Both the position numbers and the translations under genes were made by a program. DNA of 64,000 nt from Cinnamomum chago (Eukaryota > Streptophyta > Magnoliopsida > Laurales > Lauraceae): contig CP142453.1 in the NCBI GenBank assembly GCA_038049695.1, forward strand, positions 110,704,501-110,768,500, written 5' to 3'. Under the pieces are notes generated by a model, which worked only from the letters and a program-made list of their open reading frames with translations, was not told the DNA's origin and searched no databases. This document shows positions 1 through 11,814 of this stretch, in pieces. Every line of letters begins with the position of its first letter. Within the stretch, counting starts at the first letter, position 1.

Positions 1-142
1 CCTGATCCTCCACCAGCAAATGGTTCAATGCCTACTCATGCCTTGCGCCGCTCCACCAGAAATTCTAGACCGCCTGAGCGGTATGGATTTACCCGTACTT
101 CTTTGATGACCACCCTATCTTGTCTCTATCCCAAGTTCGTAT

Positions 143-1669
143 TTGCAGGCTGTACGACAAGACTGCTGGAACCAGGCCATGAAGGAGGAATTGGATGCAT
201 TGGATCAGAATCACACCTGGGATATTGTGGAGTGTCCTTCAGCAGTTAAACCCATTGGTTGCAAATGGATCTACTCGATCAAACTTAAATCTGATGGGTC
301 TTTGGATAGACACAAAGCTCGACTTGTGGCACTCGGAAACAGACAAGAGTATGGCATTGACTACGAGGAAACATTTGCACCTGTGGGAAAAATGACATCT
401 GTTCGATTACTTCTCGCCATTGCTACATCTAAATCTTGGCTATTATACCAAATGGATGTCAAAAATGCATTTCTCCATGGGGATCTGCAAGAAGAAGTTT
501 ATATGCGTATCCCACAAGGCGTCTCCTCTCCCTCCATGCGGTCTGTCTGTCGACTGCGCAAATCGCTTTATGGTCTAAAGCAAGCTTCTCGAGCATGGTT
601 CGAAACCTTCAGAGGTCGCTTATGCGAAAGTGGCTTTACTCAGAGCCCTTATGATCCATCTCTCTTTCTATGCCACACATCTACTGGGGTTACTGTGCTT
701 CTGGTATATGTTGACGATATTATTATTACTGGCACGGATGCTGGTATGATCAAATCTCTCCAAGATTCCCTCCGGCATTGCTTCCATATGAAGGATTTGG
801 GCCCTTTGCATTATTTTTTGGGCTTAGAGGTGCATCAATCTCCCAAAGGTCTATTTGTTAATCAACACAAATACACATCAGACCTTATCGAGTTGGCTGA
901 CCTCCATGATTCTTCGCCTGTTGATACGCCTGTCAAGGTAAATCACAAGCTGAGTAAAGATGATGGTGATCTTCTTCCTGATCCTCATACCTACCGGCGC
1001 CTGGTGGGAAGTCTTGTCTATCTCACCATCACTAGACCTGACATATCCTATGCTGTTAATCTTGTGAGCCAGTTCATGACCGCTCATCGACACCTTCATT
1101 TAACAACTGTGAAGCGCATTATCCGCTATCTGCTAAGAATTGTCCCTTGTGGTTTATATTATCCAAAGGATAATCCTTTTCATCTGACCGCTTATGCGGA
1201 TGCTGGCTGGGCAGGCTATCAAGACACACGTCGTTCTACTACTGGTTGGTGCATGTACCTTGAAAATTCGCTCATTTCTTGGAAATGCAAGAAACAAGAA
1301 CGTGTGTCCCGCTCTTCCACGGAAGCTGAATATAGGACAATGTCTTCTGCTTGTTCTGAGATCTTATGGCTACGGGGACTTCTTTCGGAACTTGGGTTCA
1401 CTCAAACCTCTCCTACTTCATTGCATGCCGACAATACTGGGGCTATCTGAATCACTGAAAATCCCGTCTTCCATGAACGTACCAAACATATCGAAGTTGA
1501 CTGTCACTTTATTCGGGATGCATATAAACGGGATGTTATTAGTCTCCCTCATGTCCCTACAGAGTTTCAATTTGCCGATATCTTCACAAAGGGACTTCCT
1601 CGGCCTCGGCCTCGACATCAATTTCTTGTTTCTAAATTGCTGCTTTATGACTCCCCAGCATCAATTTGA
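143..1669 (+). pseudogene. copia pol fragment: reverse transcriptase and RNase H, broken
   Basis: The reading frame covers reverse transcriptase and RNase H. Visible motifs are MDVKNAFLHGDL, the catalytic LVYVDDIIITG (about 700-732), GLKQASRAW, the RNase H blocks SSTEAEYR and ADNTGAI, and a C-terminal DSPASI before the stop at 1667-1669. The part upstream of about 140 is in another frame, so there is a frameshift just before the reverse transcriptase. An in-frame TGA at 1448-1450 interrupts RNase H where relatives have arginine. A 6-base repeat (about 1600-1615) duplicates a Pro-Arg pair near the end. The element is not autonomous. Confidence 0.9.
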
Positions 1670-1676
1670 GGGGGGG

Positions 1677-1909
1677 TGTCAATCCAATCCCAGGCCCATT
1701 TTGGGCCCAGTCATCATATCTTACTTAGTCAAAGACAACTGTACATACTTAGTTTGTAAAACTAAATTTTAGGATCTAGATAAGATGAGATATTGATATT
1801 TGCATGTAATCAGGGCATTCAACCCCTATATAAGATGAGAACAGTCGACCCTCATGGGCACGGCATTCGGCATACCTTTTGTGTTTTCTTTCCATCTCTC
1901 TCAATGACA
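1677..1909 (+). repeat. copia 3' LTR
   Basis: The sequence starts TGTCAATCC straight after a purine tract and contains a TATA-like CTATATAAG near 1828. The end is set at ...AATGACA near 1909, which is an estimate because no partner LTR or target duplication is available. Confidence 0.6.
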
Positions 1910-3085
1910 GACTTGTGATTTGTAATTAAATGGGCTTCAATGATGAGGAATTTCGCTGGCAGTTGGCAGATTAAATTTGGGGTCTTTATGTCTTTCAGTG
2001 CATTCTTTGAGATGCTAATGGGAACCCTAATAATTTAACTAAGGGGTAATTCATCTTTTACCATCCTTATGCATGATGTTTAATGTTGCTGTGGTCTTGT
2101 ATTCTTCTTTTGAGTAATAAATTTTATTTACTAGCACAGAACTTCATGAGAGTAGATAAATTGCAAATTGTAAGGATTGCAACACCTAATCACCATTGTA
2201 TGACGGACTACTACTAGGAAACATGCTTTTATTGAAACGAGCATCAGGCTTTATGTGATATCTTTTTCCATGGTGCTAATAAAATACTGTAACTGGGCAC
2301 ATTTCCTTAAAAATACCCATCATATTAGCAACGTGCACGTTAAGAATACAAAAACTACTGGAATTTGATTGTACAACCCCCTTTTCTTCTGTGTAGTATG
2401 AATGTATAATATATTAATACCATACATTTAGTATTCCTGGTTAGTGAATCAGTTTCTCTTCCTTTTAAACCCATATTTCAAGATAACTTATTTTCAACCT
2501 GAATTCCTGTGGCTTTAATACTCCATCAAGGATTAATATTTTGCAGTGCATGGGACTGTTTCTGAAAAAGGGTTGTCAGTGAAAAATGGAAAAAAGATAT
2601 TGGTGTTCACATGTGTATGTTATATGAATGTCTCATATACTTGGACACCAATATATGTGAGAGGCTGGGTACTGAACCAGAAAAGGCCCAAATGGAACAG
2701 TAAAAGAAGCACCTGTGTGGATCTGGCCTTTCGTTACATGGTATAGTTTGCACTGCAATAACAAGCAACTAACCCTGTCTGCTTTTGTAGCGCTTCTGAT
2801 AACAGGAAGCTCAGCAATGTTGCCATTCAGATGTCAGCAGTGTCATGAGATGTTGATCTGTGCACATGAAGATGGATTGGCATGATTTGTGTGGAATCTA
2901 TGCAGATCTGAGTAGCTTCCTGTTGCTTGTCCTGAGAGCAAAAAATAATGATTGACTGTAATTGTTTTATCCTTTTGAGAGCAAAAAATCACACTTGACT
3001 GTAATTGTTTTGTCCTTTTGTATGATGCGGTTCTAACTTTCTAGTTTCTTCCCGTCAAACTTATATATCAATGAGAAAAGGTGAT
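1910..3085. other. AT-rich non-coding DNA, nothing recognised
   Basis: No long reading frame or recognisable exon is seen. A short direct duplication of a segment containing GACTGTAATTGTTTT lies near 2938-3020. If the oxidase gene begins upstream of the window, this stretch is intron. Confidence 0.4.
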
Positions 3086-5404
3086 TGTCACGACCCAAAT
3101 TCCGGGGTCCTGTCGGATATCTGGATCGTGATTATATAGCATTATTCACCATGCATTCATCAGATAAGGTTCACAAGGAATTAGGCATTTAATTCAAATA
3201 TAATTTCAATTATAAATATCATTAAATCTTTGAGAATTCGAACTTATTATATCCTAACTCAATCCATAATATGCTTGAAACATTAGATAATTTTCCTAAA
3301 CAATGACTAATGACTCCATTAATTACTTAAGCATTCTCGTTCTCTCCCTTCAGCTCGCATGCCGAAATTCACGTGTTGATCGTCATTCCGCTCTGGCCCA
3401 CCCGCAGTATTGTTACCTGAAGGGGGCAATACAACATCAGTATTACTGGTGAATGAATTTTCCTAATTTACACAGGCTACACATGTAATATCACATAATC
3501 AACAAATCTGAATCAATAGATCAAATATCATTAAAAGTACAACCATATGCAAATCCGTGCCCATGCTCATTACCACGCCTCAAAAGGCCCATCGTATACA
3601 TGTATACCGGTCACCATGACCCTGTCTCATCAGACACATCCACTAAGGACCAGCCATCATAATGGCCACTCACGTCCACTAAGGACCAGCCGCTAAAACG
3701 GCCCGGACACTAAGTCCAACATCCCACGTCTGGGATCCCGTGCGCAATATCACATAACAACCAGAGTTCATCTTTATTAATAATTTACACAACAGTATTA
3801 TGGAGCCAATCCCATACCAATCCCCATTAGATTAGTGCCCCACTTCTGATCATAATAGGTAAGGGATGATGTAGGAGAGGCCCACCTTCATAGAATATTA
3901 ATCAAGGTGACAGAATCATACTAAATATTCCAAGATAGCCCATGCAATTTATTATAACTATATGAAAATCTTAATTAATTTGGTGGAAGGTTTATTTAGT
4001 AATTATATACCAAGTCTAGGGCTAATTTCCCCATTCATAAATTCCATCCAATACACCTTTACACACACAGAAACTGTTACAACAATGAATTCACGCCTGA
4101 AACCTTCTAAAGTGAAATTCAGTGGGTCCCGCTGGACCAAACCAAGATCAGACCTAATGTCTAAGTTCACCCAGGGATAGGCTTTACTCTTAATGGATTG
4201 GATTCACCATCAGACATTGTTACTGGGCCCCACGTCTCAACAAAAACAAACAAAATTCATAAATAAGCTCACAATTAACAAAATTGAAGTTTCTGGATAA
4301 ATGGGCAGTTGGAGACCAGGCCACATGGGACCACCACCATTTAGGTCATCCCTGGGCCTACTTTAAGATGTGGGGTCCTAATCTCTGATCAACTTAGGTA
4401 GTGGGTCCCAGCATGGATGTCGACCTTCAACACTAATTCTTGTTTCAATCATGCCTGGTTTCCTTTAGTTCTATTGGATAGTGGGTCCTACTGTTCCCAC
4501 ACCCTAGACGTCCATGATGTCTATGGTCGCCCATCAGTCCTCTATCCATTGAATGGATCTGATCTCTGATCAAGTGGGCCAGGTGGTCCCACTAAGGCAT
4601 ATCGATATTCAGCCAAAAACTGGCAGCTGCCGCCTCCCTTCTAACAAGGCAATTGGATGAGGGCCCAGATGGAGCCCACTCCTCATGGGTCCTCTACCCT
4701 AAGGGTCGCCCATGGCCCCATTGATAGATCCCTGGATCAGATCTCCCATCCGATGGGCCATGTGGTCCCACAACCCCTTAAGGTCAATCTGTGTCATTGA
4801 CGACAACCCTCTGGTTTCTGTATAATGCACAAATACTTAGCAATTCAAGAAGAAACGAGAGTTTAAACTCCCTAGCAATTATACTCTTCACAATCAAGAT
4901 GTTTTAAGTTTCACAAAAGAATTTCTGAGTAAACCATAAACACAGGAACTATTACTGGAACTACACTAATTCCAGTTCAATAGGGTCATACACCATCATC
5001 TGTCTCCTGATCCAAACAACTTAATATTTAAGAAGATCCACTCACCTTTGGTAAACGATTGTCGCCTTTGTAATATGCGGACGCGAATAGAACATCAGTA
5101 GCCTTCCCCTCTTTCTCCTGATTGACGGCCACAAGACTCTCTCTCACAGAATTCTCTCCAAAGGAATAGAATACCATAATACTGTCGTTGGTTTACTTAT
5201 ATATATAATAGAGTCCTATTCCTATTCCTCTTCCTCTTCCTCTTTCTAATTAGTGTAGTCATATTACTCCTACTCTTTCTAAAACTCTTCACGTGAGACA
5301 ACTCTAATTTCCATATAAATAAACTTCTAATCTCATAATAAGAGATCAGCTTAGGAACTAACTGGGCCAGACTAAGCCTGGCCCAGGATATGCAGGATAT
5401 TACA
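3086..5404 (-). mobile_element. solo LTR, Ty3/gypsy type (family of the 37769 LTR)
   Basis: The 2.3 kb block runs from TGTCACGACCC to GATATTACA and aligns along its length with the LTR at 37769-40257. That LTR is attached to minus-strand gypsy pol, which sets the orientation here. A minus-strand TATA box lies in the AT run near 5200-5215. Flanking 5-mers are GTGAT (3081-3085) and ATGAT (5405-5409), one mismatch. No internal coding region remains, so this is a solo LTR left by LTR-LTR recombination. Confidence 0.8.
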
Positions 5405-5761
5405 ATGATGAAGACAGTTTAGTCCTAAATCAATTTGGTTCTTCATCGATTTCATAGCTTTTTGACTCACCCCTTTTCTCCTTTGTTCATTGCTTGCGAG
5501 CTTTAATTTTATTTCAGTGTGCCAATCAGAACTTCTCATTCAGAGAAAGGATATATCATGGCAATATCTTAAGAGGATATACTATTGATGATATCAGTTC
5601 CACAATATACAATCAGTGTTTTGGTGTTCTTGTAATGTTGATTTGCATCATTTTGTTTCCTAAAGAAAACATTATATTGTGCACTCGTTTCCTACAACTA
5701 GGTTATTATTTAGGGTCTGGAAAGCTTGAAGTGGCCTACGAACTTTCTTAGGACTTTGCAG
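5405..5761. other. putative intron end before the first visible oxidase exon
   Basis: No convincing coding sequence is seen. The stretch ends in ...GACTTTGCAG, a good splice acceptor for the exon at 5762. Confidence 0.5.
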
Positions 5762-5949
5762 GCAACAGGTGAAGCGGAATACTTGGATGACTTGAAGTTC
5801 AGTAGTCTACATGCAGCATATGTTCTCTCATCAGTATCTAATGCTATCATTGAGGAAATTGATCCTTCAAAGGCTCTTGAAGTTAAAGGTGTCATGTCTT
5901 TTCTTTCGGCCGATACAATTTCTGCTAGTGGATACTGCAATTTTATTAG
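5762..5949 (+). CDS. oxidase exon A (start of molybdenum-cofactor half)
   Basis: The exon follows ...TTTGCAG and ends before GTAAGC with two bases of a split codon. It encodes ATGEAEYLDD, the conserved opening of the molybdenum domain, then SSLHAAYVLSS and GVMSFLSADTISASGYCNF. It corresponds to residues 1-63 of the partial product. An alternative acceptor inside GCAACAG would shorten it by two codons. Confidence 0.85.
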
Positions 5950-6811
5950 GTAAGCCAGCTCGAAACCTTATTTTATTGTCTAAATTGTTTTCTTAATATT
6001 GCCAGTCTATTAAATTTTGACAAATGATTCATTGAAGCTCCAACGTGAATTGAATTTATGTAATAAAGACGAATATAGAAATATCTCCTGTAGGGTGCAG
6101 AAATGGTAGTGCTGCTACAATCCAACTTCATATGGTTCATATTCAGCTCAATTGGTGATGTTTATCTTTTACTTTGAAGCTGTCTATAAGAATGGCATTC
6201 TCATTTTCTATCCTGTTGAATTAGATTGATTCCAGCCATTATTTAAAGAAGGATTCACTCTTATGATCACATTTACTGCCCGAGCTTTTGTTGTGAAAAT
6301 GAACTTATGCATGGAATATTAATTTTCATGGAATCTGCACATGATTGATTCAATGTATATAGAGAATAGGTATTATATGGTATGAACAATTTGGAATGTG
6401 AAGTTGAGGTTTCCCATTCCATCTTTCCTTTTGAGTTGCCATAAGGAACATAAAGTTAAGAAAATACCCAGTATGTACCTATGTGAGTTCTCCTAGATAT
6501 TGGTATGATGTTTTGCACATAAATTGTTTTTCTGGGACCCAAACGAGTATACTTGTGCTACTCTCTTTGTGAAACTGCATGAAGGAATAAGCAGCAGCCT
6601 TCAATTGGAATGTTATGCAATCGGGGCTCGGGAGAGTTCAAGTTCCATTGTTGTGAAGCAAGGAGATTTCGTAAAGGCAACAAGTGGCAGCAAGGAATCC
6701 ATCACACTGAAATGGTGTGAATATGGTACTCAGGGCCTCAGGCATGCATGGTTTTATAGCGTTGTACTGGTTTTAGTCTTGCCTCAACCAATTATGTCTG
6801 GCTTTGGTCTA
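5950..6811. other. intron, left portion
   Basis: This is the first part of the 8048 bp intron between exons A and B. It is AT-rich. The reading frame at 6524-6976 runs into the TRIM and matches nothing I recognise. Confidence 0.5.
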
Positions 6812-7330
6812 TGTGACGCCCCGGAGTCTCACATCGACTATAGAGAGGAAAGTGAGAAAATGAATGGGGTGCTTACACCCTTACCTTGCATGAGGCCTTT
6901 TGATGGGCTGAGGCCCATCAGAAGCAAAACCGTGAGGCCCGTGGGCCAAAGCGGACAATATCATGCATGGGTATGAGGTGGGGCGTTACAAATGGTATTA
7001 GAGTCGACTCTCTACTAGTTTAAGTGTGGGTCCCTTGTCGTGGCCTGGTGCAAGTGGGCGGGTCTCCATGTGGGCGGGCCAATTGGGTTGGTAGGCTACA
7101 GGGACTAGCATGCTACTGCACAGGGACGTGTAGCCCTAAGGGGGATGGAATGTGACTCCCCGGAGTCCCACATTGACTATTGAGAGGAAAGTGGGAAAGT
7201 AAATGGGGGTGCTTACACCCTTACCTTGCATGATACCTTTTGATGGGTTGAGGCCCAACAGAAGCAAAACTGTGAGGCATGTGGGCCAAAGCGGACAATA
7301 TCATGCATGGGTATGAGGTGGGGCGTTACA
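6812..7330 (+). mobile_element. TRIM (terminal-repeat retrotransposon in miniature), complete
   Basis: Two LTRs (6812-6990 and 7151-7330) start TGTGAC(G/T)CCCCGGAGT and end GGGGCGTTACA. Between them are 160 bp with a primer-binding site TGGTATTAGAG (6993), complementary to initiator tRNA-Met, and a purine tract CTAAGGGGGATGGAA. The target duplication GTCTA is perfect (6807-6811 and 7331-7335). The LTRs differ at roughly 14 positions, so the insertion is old. There is no coding capacity. It belongs to the family of the multimer at 40567-41771. Confidence 0.93.
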
Positions 7331-7483
7331 GTCTACTTGAACCTACGATTGTACTCCTTACTTAAAAAGAAAAAACGAAAGTACATGGAGAATTAGTTGA
7401 AAAATAGTAGTGTAAATTGTAATCTGGAGAAATAGTTGAAAATTTGTAGTTTATATTGTAGTCTACAAATGGTGAATACCTTA

Positions 7484-7825
7484 GGGCCTATTTGTTTAGC
7501 AAAAAAAGTAGTTAGGGAGGAGTAAAGGTACGCCATGATGTGAGTTTTTTTTATTTCATTGTTGTTTGCATTAAGAAAGTGAAGTGAGAAGCAAAGTGGT
7601 GTTGTGACATTTTTTTACTTCATTGTTGTTTGGATGTGACACCGCTAGCCCTTGTACTCGTCCTTTAGCCACTTTTTTTTTTACTACAACCAAGTGCGAT
7701 AACTTGGAGAGAAGTAAACTTTGTGAAAAAGTACTTTTTTCTTTAACCCCCTTTATTTTTACTTTATTCGTGATTTGACCCCCCATTTATTTTTACTTCT
7801 CCACACATGTAAACAAATAGGCCTG
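7484..7825. mobile_element. Tourist-like MITE (PIF/Harbinger type)
   Basis: The 342 bp element has terminal inverted repeats: GGGCCTATTTGTTTA on the left and its complement TAAACAAATAGGCC on the right. It is flanked by TTA (7481-7483 and 7826-7828). The 3 bp TTA duplication and the TGTTT-rich ends fit PIF/Harbinger MITEs. Confidence 0.8.
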
Positions 7826-8351
7826 TTAGGTAAAATAATTGGACCATGAAGCCCGGGAGGGGTTCCACATGGCTTTATAACAGGGGGGAAAACATATGTC
7901 TTCATCAAATTGAGAGTATTGTCTCTAAAAAGCTTATTTCGGACTCGAATATGTGTTCTTCCTAAATTCACTTTTTAAACAGAACTATAAACAAGCATTT
8001 ATGAAAGCTTTGAATTGGGTGTATATATGAAGTTTCTATGAGTATACTCAAATGTATATATTCCTTATAAAGTTTTTCCTGTGCTTTGTATTTTGAAAAT
8101 TAATGTTCATCATCTTCAGTTCTTCCTGTAACAAACTTCTTTTTTCCAGTAAACTTTCCGTAAAAAAAGTTGAAAGATAAAAGAGACTGAAAAAACAAAC
8201 TATGATAAGGATTTGCTAAGTTCATTAGGGAAGTTGAGGAATAGTTGATTGATGCCTTTGAGGAATAGTATGATACTTTCGTGGAACTGAAGTCTTCATC
8301 TCTCAACATAAGTATACACATGCCTTTTAAATGTGGCACTGAGCTTGGTGC
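7826..8351. other. intron sequence, nothing recognised
   Basis: AT-rich intron with no feature seen. The last five bases, GGTGC, are the left target duplication of the next element. Confidence 0.4.
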
Positions 8352-11153
8352 TGTCGCGACCCCGGAATGGATCCCCGGGCCCGCGACGCGGTTGTGTTGT
8401 TGTTTACATTGGAGATATACTTTCCCACAGGTTCCCGCGGTGAGGATTCCCAAATACACGCGGAATCTGGCTCACACGATCAAGTATGCGGAAGCGTGTA
8501 GCAAAACACATCAAGCTAAGCACCAATAACTCTTTAAGTGCTATAACAATTAATAACAAGACATAGTATCAAAGGAAGAAGTTAAAATGGCATTTCCATC
8601 ATAGTTCAAGTTACAAGACTAACACGAAAGTAAGAAGTAAGTTAAGTTTTTGTTACAACCCATAAGAGGCCAACAGAGGCCAATACACTTATCAATTAAT
8701 CAAAGGAAACCCCAAAACAAAATGATGACGAGACTCAAGGACCCGCCCGACGTTTAGATGACATCGTCGGGCTGCCACTCTCTCACAGGGGTTGGCTCAC
8801 AAGCCTTTTCCTGACGCTCCTCCTCAAAGGCAACGTCTCCTGCACCTGGGCACCAACAAACAAGGGTCAAACACAACGATTTGGCAAGTAATCAATTTAG
8901 GTGCAAGCATGAACCAATAACGTTTAAGAAAACATATAAGCAAATCCTTGATTTGAAATACTACAATGACTGAGATACATTTTCGATAATACATAACAAG
9001 CTGAGATACTAAAACAAACTAGCATGAGTACATAATATATCATGAATAGTTACAGTCCACAAAGAGCCCATCCTTTCTCTATCATTTATATAATGAAAAG
9101 AGCAAGCATGCACGACAAACACGATATACATAATATAATCACGACACGATTTCCCACAAATACGGGAATTCCGGCCGCGGAACCGGACACGCACAATGTG
9201 TAATAAATACACGACCAGTCTGCAGACAGTCCACATGTTTAAGGACCCCCAGACAGTGGATCAAACTGAAAGGGCAGTCAAAGCTCAGTGGTGTTTACTT
9301 AATTCATGAATGCACAAAACACGCAAAACACTATCAAACATGTCGAGATAAAAGGGGGGGAAAGTCACTTATCAAAACACGACGAACACGACTAGCAAAA
9401 GGCATAACAAATATGCATAACACGCTTAGGAAGTGATCCCCTTTTTCTTGAAACAATTCTTCAAAACAAGCTTATACTTGAAATCCAAAACTAGTACACG
9501 ATGGTACTTATCGTACCAAAAGGGAACTCAAATACGAAATCTAACAAGCATGTGTTAAGGCTACTAATTGACCTTTGTGTAATTGGGACCCCAAATGTCG
9601 GAATGTACAGGAATTGGTGTCCCCGAAGTTGGGTTGCATTTCGAAGTTCCATTTACACAATGTCAAGTCAAAACCCTTAACATAGTCTAGTTTTCAACCT
9701 TCAAGAAAATACACACGAAAAAATTCTCCTTCCTGAATCTGTCAGGTTCACTCGAGCGAACTTTATAAGGTGATGACACTTCGCTCGAGCGAGACAGTTC
9801 GCTCGAGCGGATAATAAGTGCGCTCAAACGGACAGCTCTTTGTCTTGCTCCAGATTATACAGAGGGCAGTTCGCTCGAGCGGACAGCTCTCTGTCTGCGC
9901 TCGGACCAAACAGAGGCTTGGTCGCTCGAGCGGACAAGCTTCTGCCTGTGCTCGTTGAGTGCAGAAACTGCCTTTCTCTTGTACAACCTTCACTACATTT
10001 TTCTCCTTCTTCTCATCCATCAATCACATACAATCCCTTGAGCCTTCATGCTCACCAAGGGTTCATTCATCACCATTTCACACATCCAAATCAAATAAAA
10101 CATAACCATGAAGCTTGTAAACAAATTTAATGCACAATTTCTAAAATACAATGAAATCAAAATACACATGCATCATTTCCTAGAAAGATTACTTGCCTTG
10201 ACCAATGCCAAATACTCCTCTCAAGCACTTCACTCAAGCTATTCCAACACTACAAGAACCCAAGAGAAATCCATTCAAAACTTAACAAAAATGAAAACAA
10301 AGAACCCATTTTCACAAAAAGGGTTTTCAAATGAAAAACAAGATCTTTAAGAACTAAAAGGACTCTATGAAGAATATGGGTTGAAGCTCTTACCTAGAAA
10401 TGGTCAAACAAGAGGGAAGGAAGAAAAAGGAGCTCTTGCCCAACTTAGAACCTCAAGAAACTTGCATCAATGGAGAGCTTAGGATGAGAGGAAGAAGATG
10501 GTAGCCTTGAAATCTTCTTTGGAGTCTTCTAGCTAAATCATGCAAGATGAGGAAGATGAAAAGAAAAGAGGGGTTTTCCAGCCCTAGGTCAAAGAAATTG
10601 CAGAGATTTGGTAAAGTGAATGAAAGAGGTGAGGGTTTGGCTTAAAACCTTAGCAAATGGGGCCCAATTGACTTGAACTTTGAAACGACGAAAACATGAT
10701 CTTGTGGGTCTCGAATGCCTTCGACGAAGAAGGATAAAACGATCCTCGAAATATCTAGTTTTCAAAAAATATATTTTTGACATGGTTTTGAGATCTCGAA
10801 AATTGTGTCCAGATTTGTGTATAAAAGACAAATTTACCCTCATTGGGTCAAAACATGGGTTTTTGGGCTTCAAACATGAATGGGTTTAAGACGAAAGTTG
10901 TAACACATAGAAAAATCGTTCAAATGAAATCAAAATCACAATCACATGGAAACCGGTACGATCTTCCCAAGCTTACACGGGCACTCAGGCCTTCCTGAGT
11001 GTGTCTGACTAATACTAAACATTCTCAAAATTCCCCAAAGCTATGTCCAAGACTAAAACTAATCACTTCTAACCCAACGACAACTAAACCCGCTTAGGAC
11101 TAAACACATACTAATCGCACACTAATCGAATTGGTCTGGGTCGGGGTCTAACA
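8352..11153 (-). mobile_element. 2.8 kb solo LTR, gypsy-like, with palindrome array
   Basis: The element runs from TGTCGCGACCCC to TCTAACA and is flanked by a perfect target duplication GGTGC (8347-8351 and 11154-11158). The ends match in style the gypsy LTRs at 3086 and 37769, so I read it on the minus strand. It has no primer-binding site and no coding region. A cluster of CGCTCGAGCG palindromes lies at about 9750-9932. The small reading frames inside it (for example 9763-10023) come from these repeats. Tekay/Del-type gypsy elements have LTRs of this size. Confidence 0.85.
9750..9932. repeat. array of CGCTCGAGCG palindromes inside the solo LTR
   Basis: Perfect 10-bp palindromes lie at 9782, 9800, 9872 and 9923. 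Imperfect copies lie near 9750 (ACTCGAGCG) and 9822 (CGCTCAAACG). They are joined by partly repeated linkers containing GGACAGCTCT. Confidence 0.9.
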
Positions 11154-11814
11154 GGTGCAAAGCTCATTGATATTCTCAGGCCATCAATTGGAACTAAATA
11201 GTGCGTGCTACTCGATGATTGTATAATGCACCAGAGTTTGAAGTCAAAATCATCCATCCCACTATAACATGTTTAGAATTACATATAATGTCGGCGTTCT
11301 TAGCAATATATGCATGCACCTCGGAAGTTGCACTTTGAGATAATATATTGGGATATTGACTATTGTGATATTTACAGAACTGTGTACGTTGTGTGGTTAT
11401 GTTATGTATATATCTCGGTCTCCTCATTATTGCCTTTTCCAAGTGCTGGCTGGCAAGTTCTTCCTCTTATTGATTCTGACGTAATGCTTAGAGCTCGATG
11501 TTGTCGAAAGGATGCCTGTCGACAAGAGGCTTTTTATTTTTTGTAATGTCAGATACAGAGTTGGTATGGGGGATAGGGTACTATTCTGACCGGATACACT
11601 GATTGGGGATTGTCCTCTAGTGATTCAATTTCCAAAACTCTTTTGTTGTGCTTCTTATCAAAGAGCCATGGTGAGCGGGTATTTGACTAGGTTTGTGTGG
11701 GGTCCAACATTGAGAAGAAATTTTTCGAAGGTGCAGTAGTCCCAACTCCCAATTACAACATCTTCACATTCTAGAAGAAGTATGCATTCCATATGACGGT
11801 AATGATAGATGAAT
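11154..11814. other. intron sequence, possibly LINE-derived
   Basis: No clear feature is seen. The right part may belong to the LINE relic that follows, but I cannot read a domain there. Confidence 0.35.

Larger units (their letters stand above)
1..1909 (+). mobile_element. Ty1/copia retrotransposon, 3' part
   Basis: This is the 3' end of a copia element whose 5' part lies before the window. It holds the end of integrase, reverse transcriptase, RNase H, a polypurine tract (about 1669-1676) and one LTR. It resembles the copia at 49543-54871 but is clearly diverged, with a premature stop and a frame break, so it is an older insertion. No target-site duplication can be tested because the left end is missing. 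Confidence 0.9.

Noticed and set aside
5518..5570. A possible oxidase exon reading VPIRTSHSEKGY upstream of exon A
   Set aside because: It faintly resembles the linker before the molybdenum domain but has a stop soon after and no suitable donor.
6524..6976. 150-codon frame as a gene
   Set aside because: Its right half is TRIM LTR sequence and its left half has no recognisable domain.
9763..10130. Overlapping frames with repeated CPLER-type words as a repeat protein
   Set aside because: They are produced by the CGCTCGAGCG array within the solo LTR.
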